Assembly (NCBI GenBank): GCA_036346375.1
Contig: CM070508.1
Coordinates: 18,335,352-18,399,351 of the forward strand
DNA from: Guadua angustifolia
Lineage: Eukaryota; Streptophyta; Magnoliopsida; Poales; Poaceae
Length of the DNA stretch: 64,000 nucleotides
Reading direction: 5' to 3'
Shown here: piece after piece, positions 52,057-63,900 of the stretch
Layout: every line of letters begins with the position of its first letter
Numbering within the stretch: position 1 is the stretch's first letter
The notes under the pieces: generated by a model
What the model saw: only the letters and a program-made list of their open reading frames with translations
What the model was told of the DNA's origin: nothing
Databases searched by the model: none
Program-made: the position numbers and the translations under genes

Positions 52057-54778
52057 TCATTTTGCCAACCATGTCAGCGTGTCATCTGACGAACTCCCAG
52101 TGATAGGTCGCTCCTTCAACCATTTGTTGAACTGAAGGTTATGCTGTCTCGTGATCCAAGACTCCTGCCGTGCTGGATTCTCTTGCCTTAACCATTGCTT
52201 GTGCTCAACGATATAGGCGGACACTACAGCCATGTGTTGTAAAACCGTGAAATGGGCTCGAGCATACGCAACCGAATCAGGCGTGATTGCTTTCCTTCCG
52301 ATGGTCCCGATACCCTGGAGCCTCCCCTCATGGCGAGATCGAGGCACACCTATCGGTTCGACCTGGGCCATGTAATCGACGCAGAACTCGACGAGCTCTT
52401 CTGTTGCATAACCTTCAACAATGCTACCTTCCGGACGAGATTGATTCCATACGTAAGACTTGAGAATTCCCATGTATCTCTCGAACGGGTACATGCTATG
52501 TAGGAACACTGGCCCGCATATCTTTATCTCTGTCACAAGGTGAACAATGAGATGGACCATGATATCGAAAAATGATGGAGGGAAATACATCTCAAGATTA
52601 CATAGAGTCATCACCACCCCAGCTTGCAGAGCATCTAGTCCTTCAGGATCGTTGACCTTCTGAGCAATTGTGTTAAAGAAATAACACAGCCTAGTGATTA
52701 TCTCTTGGACCTTGAACGGCAAAATACTTCTAATTGCGACAGGGAGCATCTGTGTCATCAGCACATGACAATCATGAGACTTCATGCCGGTTAATTTTAA
52801 ATTTTCCAACGAAACAAGTCTCTTCATGTTGGAGGAGTAACCGGACAGAACTTTCACACCATGCAAGCACTAGCACAGTTCAGTTCTTTCGGCCTTTGAC
52901 AGAGTATAACAAGCAGGTTCCAAGTACGTACGGCCTTTATCAGTCTCTTTCGGTGCTAACTCAGGTCTTATGCCCATATCGACCAAGTCAAGCCGTGCGT
53001 TGATACCATCCTTTGTTTTACCCTTAATGTTGAGTAAGAGACCAATCACGTTGTCACAGACATTCTTCTCTACGTGCATGACATCGATGCAGTGGCGAAC
53101 TTCTAGGTGCTCCCAGTAAGGTAGGTCCCAGAATATTGATCTCTTCTTCCACATGCTCTTTTCACGGGTACTTGATTTACGTCCCTTTCCATACGCAACA
53201 TCCAAATCCTTAACAATGTCATGAACATCTATCCCTCTCAAACGCCTTGGAGCTGAACCATTTTCGTTCCTTCCGTCGAAAAGTTGCTTCAACTTGCGAT
53301 ATGGGTGATTCCTCCGAAGGAACCTACGGTGACACATGTACACGGTTTTGCGGAAGTGATTCAGCCATACACTCTCGGTATCATCTAAGCAGTGAGTGTA
53401 GACTTTGGTTCCTTTTGTACTCTGGCCTGACAGGTTAGCAAGGGCAGGGTAATCATTTATAGTGCAGAACAACAAGCAGTGCAAAGTAAAGTTCTCTCGT
53501 TTGTACACATCCCATACGTGTACCCCGGTAACCCACAGTGTTTTTAGATCTTTCACCAATGGAGTTAGGTACACATCAATATCGTTCCCAGGTTGTTTCG
53601 GTCCTTGGATAAGCACAGACAACAAAATGTACTTCCGCTTCATACACAACCAAGGAGGAAGGTTGTAGATATAGAGATTTACAGGCCAAGTGTTAGGCCG
53701 GCTGCTCATGTTACCGAAAGGATTCATTCCATCTGTACTCAATCCAAACCTTATATTTCTCGGATCCGCACCGAATTCTTGAAAGCTCCTATCGATGTTT
53801 CTCCACTGGATGGAATCAGCAGGGTGCCTTAGCATTCCATCATTCTTACGCTCCTCAAAGTGCCAACACAACAGTTTTGCCTCCTTTGGGTTCGCAAACA
53901 AACGCTTCAAACGGGGAATTACAGGCAGATACCATGCCACCTCAGCAGGAGGTCCTTTTTTCACCTCAATGCTCTCGCCATCAACATCTGAATGACTCTT
54001 ATACTTGTACCGGGATGCGTTGCACATCGGACATATATGCAAGTTTGTGTACTCTTTGCGGTACAGGATACAGTCGTTTGAACATGCATGTATTCTTTCT
54101 ACTTCCATTTCCAAGGGACAAAGAACCTTCTTGGCTTTGTAGGTGGTTGTCGGCAACTCGTTTCCCTCTGGAAGCATGTCCGCCAATAGATGTAACAGCG
54201 CTGTGAAACTCTTGTCGGACCAACCGTTGCTTGCCTTCAATTTGAGTAGTTCAAGCACGGATGATAACCTTGTGTATTTCAACTTGCACCCTGTGAACAA
54301 AGGTTTCTCCGAGTCCTCCATCAAGCCCGTGAACTTTCCATATTCCTGTCATCAAGGTTTCATTCGCATCGCAAAGATCTCGATCCAAATTGTCATTCTC
54401 GCAACTTTGTCCTTATCGGAAGCACAATCGATATGATCATCCGACATATCATCGACTTCGTCGACGATATTAACACTACTTGCTGCTTCCTGTATATTAT
54501 GCTCTTCGCTCTGACTGGTCCAACATGTATAGCCCCTTTTGAAACACCTCCGAATCAAGTGTGCTTCGATCTGCGCTGAGTTTCAAAACATCTTAAGATT
54601 TTCGCAATCAATGCACGGACATGACATGAATTGCACCCCCTTATTAAACATATCCTCCTCTGCAGCTCTTTTAAAAGTGGAGACGCCATTAAGGTACTCA
54701 ACACTAAAGACGGTTCTCAACGTACATCCGACTTCGATCCATCTCGCTACACATGTAACACTTAGTGTTAAATATTAA
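52057..54778 (-). pseudogene. CACTA-2 TNP2 transposase
   Basis: Starting near 54778: an N-terminal Transpos_assoc region (WIEVGCTLRTVFSVEYLNGV, FMSCPCIDCENLKMF), an in-frame TGA near 54590, and HLIRRCFKRGYTCWTSQSEE. After a frame change the long frame 54324-52870 carries HACSNDCILYRKEYTNLHIC, KKGPPAEVAWYLPVIPRLKR, GLSTDGMNPFGNMSS, QGPKQPGNDIDVYLTPLVK and RHCIDVMHVEKNVCDNVIGL. A TAG at 52867-52869 interrupts. The same frame then continues to 52057 with the DUF4218 region (SHDCHVLMTQMLPVAIRSIL, MYFPPSFFDIMVHLIVHLV, PFERYMGILKSYVWNQSRPE). Only a few lesions are present, so this copy is younger than CACTA-1. Confidence 0.92.
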
Positions 54779-55404
54779 GTGCACTGTGTAGTGCGTATGC
54801 ACACATTCTTAAACTAATTATGCAATTACATACCTTAATTACATCACAAAGAAATAATTAACACAATTCAAATTAATCTTCAATATAATAATGAAATTAG
54901 AACCCATTACTAACCTTAGATCACCAAAAGACTTGAATTGATCTATAAGCTAGATCTAAACAATCTTTAAATTCTATCCTTACCAAGCTAGCTAGCTACA
55001 TCATGATCGAATATAATATTATGCAAATAGAACCATTACTAGCTAACCTTAGATCAAACAACCAACACATGGTTCTACATGCTAGATCTAAAAAAATCAT
55101 CAAATTCCTTCCTTATCAAGCTAGATGTTGAATATAATGCAATTAAAACACATTACTAACCAAATATCACAAACAACATATGGATCCAGCTACAAGATAG
55201 ATCTAATCAAACAATCTTTAAATTAATTCTCTCCTAACCAACCTAGATATTGAATTGGATCACCAAAATCAAATGAATCTAATATCACCCTTCAAAATCA
55301 ATGGCCTTCTTTCACAAAATCGTCTCACTTCCACAGCCGCCAGTCTCAGGATAGAAACCGAAACCCTATAAACGAAGTGGCTGGAGGTTCTGTTTATACG
55401 TGAG
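54779..55404. other. CACTA-2 5' untranslated/intron region
   Basis: AT-rich with three diverged repeats containing CTAGATCTAAA and CATTACTAAC/CATTACTAGC (about 54900-55240). No gene. It lies between the TNP2 start and the 5' subterminal repeats, so it is probably promoter and leader. Confidence 0.5.
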
Positions 55405-55735
55405 ATATCACAGACGGTTTTATATTACAGCCATCTGTGATGTAAGAAATATCACAGACGGTTTCTAAATATAACAGTCTGTAATGACTACTGTAGATAT
55501 TACAGACGGTTTTACTTAGAACCCGTCTGTAATGAGTACTGTAGCCATCACAGACGGTTATATTTAGAAACCGTCTGTGATATTTCTTACATCACAGATA
55601 GTTGTAATATAAAACCGTCTGTGATATCTATACTGACGGTTTGAGTACATAATCGTCTGTGATGTTCCATATCACAGACGGTTTTGAAAAACCGTCTGTG
55701 ATCGTGCGTCTGATATAAGCCTCACTGTAGTAGTG
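55405..55735 (-). repeat. CACTA-2 5' subterminal repeats and terminus
   Basis: About ten copies of ACAGACGGTT or its complement AACCGTCTGT, mostly paired as inverted repeats with 6-12 nt between arms. The element ends with CTGTAGTAGTG at 55735. Such repeats are the binding sites of the TNPA-type protein in En/Spm. Confidence 0.9.
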
Positions 55736-56149
55736 TCAATTAAAGCCAGAAACACAGAATGGAGGGAAGAAGTCAAAAAACTACGAACTGGGTGGCTATA
55801 GAGCATAGAAAAGATGATAGAGAACACTACGGCTCAGACTCGCTCTCATCTTCCCCAATGACTAACATAGGAAAACTGCCTCTAGATCCCAAACTAAGGA
55901 GTGCACACAGACCCTGTCTACCCAGGGGGCCCAACACCTGCTAGACTTATAAAACTGTGAGGGAACTCAACCTAGAGAGAAAAGAGTACAGCTAATTAAG
56001 CATGATAGCAACCTAAAGCACAAGATGAGAGGTCCATACAAAGCATGCCAGAAGTCTAAGTGCAGTGAACTCATAACTCTAAGGAATAAAACCCATAAGC
56101 ACCCAGAGCAATACAAAAAAAAGGAAGAACTGAAATAAAATATAATACA
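55736..56149 (-). other. Copia internal sequence right of CACTA-2
   Basis: Continuation of the copia element between the RNase H end and the CACTA-2 insertion point. No domain is recognised. A short frame (56209-55967) is hydrophobic by composition but unsupported. Confidence 0.4.
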
Positions 56150-56690
56150 TAATATACAGATCAGCTCTCCCTCACAGAAGGCTGTAAGGGCACACAACTC
56201 CAAGCTCACTCCTCAAGGAAACAAACCTAGAGCTATCCAAAGGCTTGGTAAAGATATCGGCCAACTGGTGGTCACTCTCTACAAACTGGAGCACAATATC
56301 TCCTTTCTCCACATGGTCTCTAAGGAAGTGATATCTAACATCAATGTGCTTGGTCTGGGAATGCTGCACTGGGTTCTTTGCAATGCAGATAGCAGAAGTC
56401 ACAGAAAAGTGGAACACTCTCTATCTCTAAACCAAAGTCCCGCAAGGTCGATCTCATCCAAAGCACCTGGCTACAGAAACTAGCTGTAGCAACATACTCG
56501 GCCTCAGCGGTGGACTGTGCTACTCCGGACTGCTTCTTAGATGACTAAGAAACAAGAGAAGTGCCATTGAATTGGTAAGTGCCAGAAGTGCTCTTCCTAT
56601 CTATCCTATAGCTAGCAAAGTCAGCATCGGAAAAGGCTCTAAGGGATAGACAAGAGGAAGAAGAGTACCAGATACCATAATCAATGGTAG
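56150..56690 (-). pseudogene. Copia RNase H domain, degenerate
   Basis: Minus-strand reading gives LRAFSDADFAS, DRKSTSGTYQFNGTSLVS, STAEAEYVATAS, then, in the frame at 56417-56172, SAICIAKNPVQHSQTKHIDV, RYHFLRDHVEKGDIVLQFVE and ADIFTKPLDSSRF. The catalytic DAD and AE words are visible. A stop separates it from the RT frame at 56692, another follows SLVS, and a frame change lies near 56420. Confidence 0.8.
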
Positions 56691-56691
56691 C

Positions 56692-58437
56692 TTAAAGGTA
56701 CCTGAAGATGTGCTTCACCGCCTGGCGATGAGAGACGTGAGGAGAAGCCTGAAAGCGAGCGCACATACACACAGCAAAGTATATGACCGGCCGCGAGGCA
56801 GTAAGGTAAAAGAGGGAGCCAATCATGCTCCGAAACTCCTTTTGATTAGTAGGCTCACCATCGTCATCGGGCTCGAGGACAGCAGTGGTGGCCATATGAG
56901 TCATCACAGGCTTCCCATCAGACATATCAAACCGCCTCAGGAGGTCCTGAGTGTACTTACCTTGATGCAGGGAAGTACTCTCCTGAGTCTGCTTGATTTG
57001 GAAGCCGAGGAAGTAGCTCAACTCACCCATCATACTCATCTCAAATTCTATGCTCATCACCACAGAAAAATGAGACACAAGAGACTGAGATGAGCCACCA
57101 AAGATAATATCGTCCACATAAATCTGGACGAGAAGGAAATGAGAATCCTGGTGTCTGATGAATAGAGTTTTGTCTACTATACCCATTTTGAATCCATGAC
57201 TGAGAAGATAGGATTTAAGCCTCTCATACCAAGCTCTAGGGGCCTGCTTAAGTCCATACAAGGCCTTGGAAAACTTGTAGACATGGTTCGGGTATTTGGA
57301 GTTCTTAAATCCTGGAGATTGCTTGGCATACACCTCTTCTTCAATGAAGCCATTGAGGAATGCACTCTTGATATCCATTTGATAGAGCTTGAAGTCCTGG
57401 GATGCAGAGAATGCAAGCAGGATTCTAATTGCCTCTAGTCTAACTACAGGAGCAAAGGTCTCCTCAAAGTCAAGACCCTCAACCTGAGTGAAGCCCTGTG
57501 CAACTAGCCTAACCTTGTTGCGAATGACAACCCCATCCTCACTCTGCTTGTTTTTGAACAACAACTTGGTCCCAACGACATTATAACCAGATGGGGGCTC
57601 TACAAGCTGCCAGACTTTGTTCCTCTCAAAGTTTTCCAGTTCCTCATGCATAGCATTAATCCATGATTCATCGGATAATGCATGAGTAACATCCTTTGGC
57701 TCAAAAGAGGCAACAAAGGCAGAGTGAAGACAAAAATAAGATAAACCTGATTTTGAGCGCGTAACACGCTCAAATAGATCAATAATGATCTGCTCAGGTG
57801 GAAAAGAACACTGAATGTGACAAGGAGGACCAGAAGCAGAAGTGTCCTCTACCTCTTGAGCAGAAGAGGAAGGAACAGAGCCACTCGCTGAAGGAGAGTC
57901 TGAAGGTAAGGGCTGGTCTCCCTGTGGTGCAGAAATGGAAACAGGAGACACCTCAGGTGTAGAGGAGACTGGATCAGGTGGAACACCATCATCTCCATCA
58001 TCCTCATCCTCTACAAAGATGGTCTCAGAGGGATAAGAAGAGCCTGAAATATCAGGTCTAGCTCCTGGGCTAGCCTCATCAAAGGTCACGTCACAGGTCT
58101 CTATGATCCTATTCGCATCACAACTCCAGACCCTATAGCTACGAGAAGAAGTCGAGTAACCTAGAAAAATTCCATCAAATGAACGAGACTCAAACTTATC
58201 TAGGTTACCAGACTTTAAGATAAAACACTTGCAACCAAAAACGCACAAATGAGAAACACTGGGCTTTCGCCCATACCTCAACTCATAAGAAGTACGATGC
58301 AAATGTGCTCTCAAGAAAACGCAATTGGAAATATGACAAGCAGTAGCTATAGCCTCAGCCCAAAACTTTCTAGGAGTACTGTACTCATCTAGCATTGTCT
58401 TGGCCATCTCAACCAGGGTCATGTTCTTCCTTTCCAC
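56692..58437 (-). pseudogene. Copia pol: integrase C-terminus and reverse transcriptase
   Basis: A 581-codon uninterrupted minus-strand frame. It starts in the integrase (MERKNMTLVEMAKTML, SYELRYGRKPSVSHLCVFGC), passes a Ser/Pro-rich linker (about residues 135-205), and then covers the Ty1-type RT (RVT_2, PF07727): SWINAMHEELENFERNKVW, KARLVAQGF-like NKVRLVAQGFTQVEGLDF, ETFAPVVRLEAIRILLAFS, YQMDIKSAFLNGFIEEEVY, ALYGLKQAPRAWYERL and the catalytic VQIYVDDIIFGG (about residues 438-449). It ends at a stop after AVKHIFRYL. Wording is closest to SIRE/Maximus-type elements. As part of a truncated polyprotein it is non-functional. Confidence 0.9.
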
Positions 58438-58862
58438 TATGCCATTTTGCTGAGGGACGTAGGGAGAAGAGAACTAATGCTCTAAACCAGACTCCACACA
58501 GAAACTCTCAAAGTAGGAATTCTTGAACTCGGTGCCATTATCACTATGTATAGCTCGTAATGCACCTGGGAGCTCAATAGACAACCTACTAACAAATCCC
58601 TTGAAGTGAGAAAAAGTCTCATCCTTCGAGGCCATGAAAAATACCCAAGAATACCTCGAAAAATCATCAACAATGATAAGGACATACCACTTCCTCCTGC
58701 TTGATCAAGACTCTATTTGGACCAACAGTGTCCATATGTAAAAGCTGTCCTGGTGCATCAGTCATCACCACGATGACTCTAGAAGTAGTAACCATCTTGC
58801 CATGTCGGTAGGGAGAGCAAACTAAGTCTTTGACCATCTTGAGTTTGGGCAAACCACGAACT
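58438..58862 (-). pseudogene. Copia integrase, zinc-binding and core part, degenerate
   Basis: Minus-strand words in order: LPKLKMVKDLVCSPYRHGKM, MTDAPGQLLHMDTVGPNRVL, and in a shifted frame the DDFSRYSW-like region and HSDNGTEF-like core near 58550. The segment starts at about 58862, where copia coding stops abruptly against AT-rich LTR sequence. At least two frame changes are present. Confidence 0.75.
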
Positions 58863-60986
58863 AAATTTGGCTATTTTGAATTTAATAAGTTATTTTGAAT
58901 CTTTGAGAATTTTTGAAATTTATTTGGATTTAATTGGAATATCTGGAATTTAACCTTTCTTTGGAAATTAATTAAATAATAAATATGCTATTGCAAAATA
59001 TAAATGAAATTATTTTATTTGAGCCGAAAATGTTCTAAAATATTTTCTAGAATTTTTCTAGATTTTTTTGCTATTTTAAGTGTCTCAAATGATTTAATTG
59101 AAATCTTAGAATTATTTTATTTAAAAAACCGGAAAAAGCCGTATGAGCGAGATAGGTCGAGCCTGCTATCAGGCGCATATTGGCCCAAATTTTGATGGAA
59201 CCCTAATCGCCATTAATCGGTGGCCGTTCGATTTAATCGGACGGTCCGGAAGGAGCCACGTCGTGTGTGCTTCGGTGGCCGTCGATTCATTGCTGCGTGG
59301 ATGGTTACGGTCAAGCCACGTCATCTACCGACCATTTTCGGTAACGCCGCCGCCGCGCGTTATGGCCGAAGATTGCGCGCGCCATTAACGCCGACGTGCC
59401 TTCTCTCCGCTTTCATTAGCTAGCGCATCGGTTAGAGCATCTCCTTCCGCACATTTTGCCTCGTCTCTCACTCACCGAGACTCGCTGTAGCCGTCGCACG
59501 GGCTCGCTGTAGTTCCGAGACCTTCCACCACTCTTTGCGCCGCTGCCGTTCCCTCTCCGCCATCGTTGAGGTCACCGGAGTATTCCTCGCACTGAGCCAC
59601 ATCGATCCATCTACTTCTTGTCGTCGGAGAAGCCCCGCATCGCCGCATCGCATGTCGTCTTCTTCCTCTCCGGTGTGCCCGCGCCGCCGTGCCATCACCG
59701 CTGAGCCGAGCTTCGTCCGCTGTCGGATCTTCAATCACCGGCCCGGATCTTGCCACGTCGCCATTTAACAGTAAACTTCATCTTCATTTTTCAGCCGCCA
59801 AATTTCATTCAATGGTCTAGATTGCATCGCATAGATCTGTGTTAGTTAAATTTCAACCGTTAGATCTAGATCGTAGGATGGTTGTTCTGCCGCATCGCGT
59901 AATTGCCGCAGCCGTCGGATGCGTGCCGGTCAATTTGGATCGTGCCGCGTGTCATGCCCGCAGTAAGCCAGAGTCGAATCGCCTCAACTCATCTCGGCCG
60001 TTTATTTTGAACCGAGCGGACGAGATCGCACCGCGCATCGGGCCAGTACCGTGTTGACGCGTGTCGCGTGGGAACTGAGGAGTCAGCGCCGCCGTCTCGG
60101 TCGACGTCACCCGATTAATCTTAGCTGTCCGATTGGGATCCAATGGTCGCGGTAAAGCCACATGTATGCGCCGCTGCCATGTGTCGGGCCGAGAGGCTGC
60201 CACGTGTCATGCTGACGTCATCGCTGACATCATAAATAATTTTTAATATAAAAATATTTTGGCCAAAATTCATTTCGGTGCTGACATCATCATTAGGTCA
60301 TGCTGATGTCATAAATCCTAATTTTCCGTATAAAAATAATTAGAATAAATCAGAATTTCTGATTTTTAGGATTTTCTATTTATTTAAAACTTTGAAAGGC
60401 TATAACTTTTGCGTTTTAACTCCGATTGAGGTGATTCCAATTTCTAAAAAATTTTGAAATCAAGATCTATTTATTGGTGAATTTTGTGAAATTTTTAGAG
60501 TTTATATTTCTTTCTATAAATTATATTTATTGCGTATTTATTTATTTCGAGTAGACGTTGATTTGCCGAAAAGCTTCGAGGGAGAATTTCCAACACAAGA
60601 CCAAGCTCCAGATCAGGATCAATAGCTGTTTGAAGGCAACTTATGCGTTGATCATTTTGCTCCTAAGTTTTTAAAATGTATTTTGATTCAAATTATGCAT
60701 GCAAAATTAATTAAAAATGGATTTAATTAATTTGGGTAAATTAGTTAATCAACCTATCTGTTATAGCCACCTTGACTTTAATATTTGTATGCCATGATTC
60801 ATTTGTTGCCCTAAGTGATAATAATAGTTGGATGTAATGATATGCCAACACGGGAGGCTAGACCATGAATAGTTGCTTAGCCTTGCATATATCGTGAGTA
60901 ATCTTTTTAAACACAAAAGTAATATTGACTAAAGGAATAGTGAATGCAATTTGGTAAATGGTGGAATGTTGTTGGTAAAGACGTTG
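58863..60986 (+). mobile_element. Gypsy-type LTR fragment (LTR-B), same family as LTR-A
   Basis: From AATTTGGCTATTTTGAATTT the order parallels the reverse of 1-2217: AT-rich U3, GC-rich middle (59140-60230) with GTCGGATC/CGTGTC words, CACGTGTCA and TGACGTCA near 60200, the TTTTAACTCCGATTGAGGTG block near 60420, GTAGACG near 60553 and TATTTGTATGCCATG near 60783. The first about 15 bp (TGTAACATCCC) are missing. The right end is cut by CACTA-3 at 60987. Frames here, such as 59472-60203, are not genes. Confidence 0.65.
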
Positions 60987-61290
60987 CACTACTACAGAAA
61001 TCATCATCACAGACGGTTCGTAAACGTCATCAGAGACGGTTTTGTGAACCGTTAGTAACAATAAGTCTGTGATGAAGGAGATCATCAGAGACGGTTTTCC
61101 ACCCGTCTGAGAAAATATATATCACAGACGGTTCTATTAATAAACCGTCTCGTGAGATTAATTATCCGAGCGGTTCTCATTTGAAACCGCTCGTGATAAC
61201 TAAATATCACTGACGGTTTCAAATCATAACCGCTCGTGATACGAACTTATCACTGAGCGGTTTCAAATAAGAACCGCTGTGATGACCTTT
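60987..61290. repeat. CACTA-3 terminus and subterminal repeats of two motif types
   Basis: The outer part (60995-61150) carries CAGACGGTT/GAGACGGTT with AACCGTCT partners. The inner part (61165-61285) carries GAGCGGTT with AACCGCTCGTGAT or AACCGCTGTGAT partners. The inner part is collinear with 50664-50745 of CACTA-2, where the same positions read CAGACGGTT/AACCGTCTG. Confidence 0.85.
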
Positions 61291-61306
61291 TTTCCCACCC
61301 CCAGAG

Positions 61307-61985
61307 AACCTCCATTATTTATGGTGTTGTTGAAATTTCCATCAATATTTCTACTTGATATTTACAAGGCACAACCAAGTTATAGATGTTGTAATTGAAT
61401 ATATGCACTTCCTATATGCATTGTGGCAACAGTTTGTCCGATCAGGATAGACTTAAAATATAAACATTTGTAGCGCTTTTTCTCCCTTCTTATGATAATG
61501 TTGATGGAACTCGACTAATAAAACAACCAAGACCCGCAGGCAGCATGGCGAGGTCTCGGCAACCATAGTGTGCTTGATCGAATCTGACACACTGGAGTGT
61601 GTGATTTGCTTCATGCCATATGAAGTGGCCTTGCGCAGAGTCACCATCGTGCCACGGTGCAGAGTACCCGGACGACATACTCTTACGCAGCGTCACCGTC
61701 GTGCCACGGTGGGAGAAAATGGTACTTTGAAAAAATTTGTAGATGTACTTGATAGATTACTCTAGGTAGGGTAATTAAAGATTGAACAAATGTGATGCGC
61801 TACAAATGTTTATATTTTAAGTCTATCCTGATTGACAAACTGTTGCCTCAATGCATATAGGAAGTGCAGATATTCAATTACAACATCTATAACTGGCCGT
61901 GTCTCGTAAATATTGATGCAGGAATACCTAAGTAGATGGAAATTTCGAACAACAAACCATAAATAATGGAGGTTCTCATTGAGGG
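61307..61985. repeat. Imperfect inverted repeat, arms about 170 bp, in CACTA-3
   Basis: The left arm, about 61307-61474, and the right arm, about 61799-61978, are reverse complements with scattered differences. Shared words include GAACCTCCATTATTTATGG, AGTTATAGATGTTGTAATTG and AAAATATAAACATTTGTAGC. The spacer is about 325 bp. A third copy, in the left-arm orientation, lies in CACTA-2 (50768-50940). Confidence 0.85.
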
Positions 61986-62779
61986 TGTAGGAAAACATCT
62001 AGTTCAACAAGCAAGACTTTGTTAAGTTGTTGCATTCAAGATGAGCAAATATGTATTAAGGATAATATCATGTGACAATACAATGAATCGTACAATCAAG
62101 AATAACCGCAAGTTTTTGACATATTTTCCGAATTAATGAATACCATTTGACAATTGTACAACTCGAAGTTATCGAGCGTGGAACGCGCCTTTTTATGTAT
62201 TACTGATGAGCGAAGTAACAAACTCTCCCTCTAATGTTGCTCAAATGGGCCTCGACCAACGCAGCTTTTAACCGTATTGCTATTTTTTTTAGCTTATTTA
62301 TGGTTTGCATGTTGTAGCAAACATAAAATCCACATAGGTTATTTCACGACCTTCTTTGGTGGCATCGCAAATAAAACCTACGGTTAGTTCTAGAGTCACT
62401 ATTACGGGTTTGATATAGAATTGTTGTGTATAGCGGATCTGAAAAGTTGAAATCATCTTTGTAGTTTAGTCCAATCTTTCACGTGTTTGAACGCTCTACA
62501 AGATTGCAAAAGGTTAGCCTAAGCCATTCCAATAGCAATATAAACTCGAACAACTTACGACCATATGCGAGGAAACGTGATTACGGTGAGTAATTTTGCG
62601 ATAGGTGTCAAGTCGTGGTTTTCGCCACGTCCGAAATCAAGGTACTTAATCCGGTTTGTGGCTGGTTCAATTACAATTAGAACCCGATGAAACCTACAGG
62701 TATATCACAATGGACAATGAACGAAAGCGAGTTGTGTGCACAAGATGCACCAAAGTATAGCATGTGGTAGCACTTACCT

Positions 62780-63510
62780 CAGGTTATGGGGTATAAGTAT
62801 GAGTTCTTTATCTTTTGTGCTAGCAATGCCTCTATCACGTATTTCTCGACCATGTTTATATCCTCATCCATTGTTTGCTTTGAGACTATATGTGGGTCGA
62901 GGAAACCGATCGATAGTTTCTACCGTGTCGCTTCAAGTTGCATGTATCTATATATACAAAGGCGAATTATATATATATTGGAGGACATTTATCACTATTA
63001 GACGAATGTAACTGTGATAGCACACACTTACAAGGTCCAGCATCTTATGAGTGCGCGCCGAGGCGCCGAGGTTGTAGAGATGGAACAAGTCCGTAAAAAC
63101 GACATGAAGAAGCCCCCCGCTGAGTCGTTGAATAGATGTTCATACTTGAAATTAACGCTGATACTTGTTGTACGTTCACGCTCTGGCTTTCCAGCTTGTT
63201 GGGTGTACCAATTATGCAATTGTTGGCAAGGTATACTAAGTGAAGTTACGCTGCCTTTCGTTAGTAACGGCTCTCCTAGCTTGTATTTTTTAGCCAACTC
63301 AGCAGATGGATAATCGACTTTTTCTTGCCTGTCTTTCTTCTGTTTGTCCTTGCCTTTCTTTGTTTTGTATGAACCCTTCACGGGAGAGGAATGGGCAGGA
63401 AAGAGGTCAACATTATGTACATCAAGTGGAGTCTGCTCTATGACTACTGATTTGGTAGCCAACTGATCAGACGATACAATAGGCGAATCAGATCGTCGCG
63501 GTTGTTGCAT
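62780..63510 (-). pseudogene. CACTA-3 Ulp1-associated gene fragment
   Basis: The open frame 63510-63028 has a lysine-rich stretch (KTKKGKDKQKKDRQEK), then AELAKKYKLGEPLLTKG, QQLHNWYTQQAG, VNFKYEHLFND and the ending ALIRCWTL, the same order as 3841-3518 of CACTA-1 (YELGRELI, HEWYM, SCWCL). After a probable intron, 62960-62790 reads IGFLDPHIVSKQTMDED, ALLAQKIKNSYLYPI, matching the entrance of the C48-like region. The catalytic part was not found further down. A pseudogene is likely but less damaged than in CACTA-1. Confidence 0.7.
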
Positions 63511-63539
63511 GACAGAAGGGACGATCAGGAGATGTCATT

Positions 63540-63900
63540 GCTAGGCCATTGGATGAATGTGCCAATGGCATCCCCAAGTTTCACGATCTCGCTGCGTTTG
63601 GCTTCAGAGATCGACAATTTTGAAACTATCAAATACCCCGCCCACATTGACCTTGGTGAAACCGGTGCTATCATGGAATCGTGCACCATGGTCCCTTAGT
63701 GGATGGATACGCCATGCCCCAAGCACCGCCGAGGAACGGTGCCATTGCTAATTCTCACTTGGAGATTGCGCGTGGCCACCTTAATGTCACATCTGGGATA
63801 AGTCCCGCTATGTTCATCTATGTCACTTGAGGAACGGATGCACGCTACTCTTACAGGCGATGGGGGTGACTTGCGGACATATACTGGGCTTGTACAAGAT
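63540..63900 (-). pseudogene. CACTA-3 TNPA-like region upstream of the Ulp1-associated part
   Basis: Minus-strand translation yields VACIRSSSDIDEHSGTYPRC and NVGGVFDSFKIVDL with stops and frame changes. It resembles the domain that lies between Transposase_24 and the Ulp1-associated block in CACTA proteins, and the position fits. The identity is tentative. Confidence 0.4.

Larger units (their letters stand above)
50664..55735 (-). mobile_element. CACTA-2: En/Spm-type element with TNP2 gene
   Basis: The right end reads, on the minus strand, CACTACTACAGTGAGGC from 55735, a CACTA terminus. It is followed by subterminal ACAGACGGTT/AACCGTCTGT repeats (55700-55405), a TNP2 pseudogene (54778-52057), a DUF4216 fragment (51924-51490) and 3' subterminal repeats (50745-50668). 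The left terminus is truncated: after 50664 the sequence is copia without a CACTA end. No Transposase_24/Ulp1 gene is present, so this is an internally deleted copy. It sits inside the copia element. Confidence 0.85.
48010..58862 (-). mobile_element. SIRE-type Ty1/copia retrotransposon, interrupted by CACTA-2 and truncated
   Basis: On the minus strand, from right to left: integrase core (58862-58440), reverse transcriptase (to 56692), RNase H (56690-56150), then CACTA-2 (55735-50664), a non-coding 3' region with GGGGGAGAT motifs (50663-49657), and the 3' LTR (49656-48010). Order, strand and motif content fit one element split by a DNA transposon. The gag, protease and 5' LTR are missing, because a gypsy-type LTR abuts the integrase at about 58862. 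Confidence 0.8.

Noticed and set aside
59472..60203. Frames in the GC-rich middle of LTR-B, possible gene
   Set aside because: The collinear position in LTR-A (1142-1762) also shows compositional frames, but the two translations are not similar; LTR sequence explains both.
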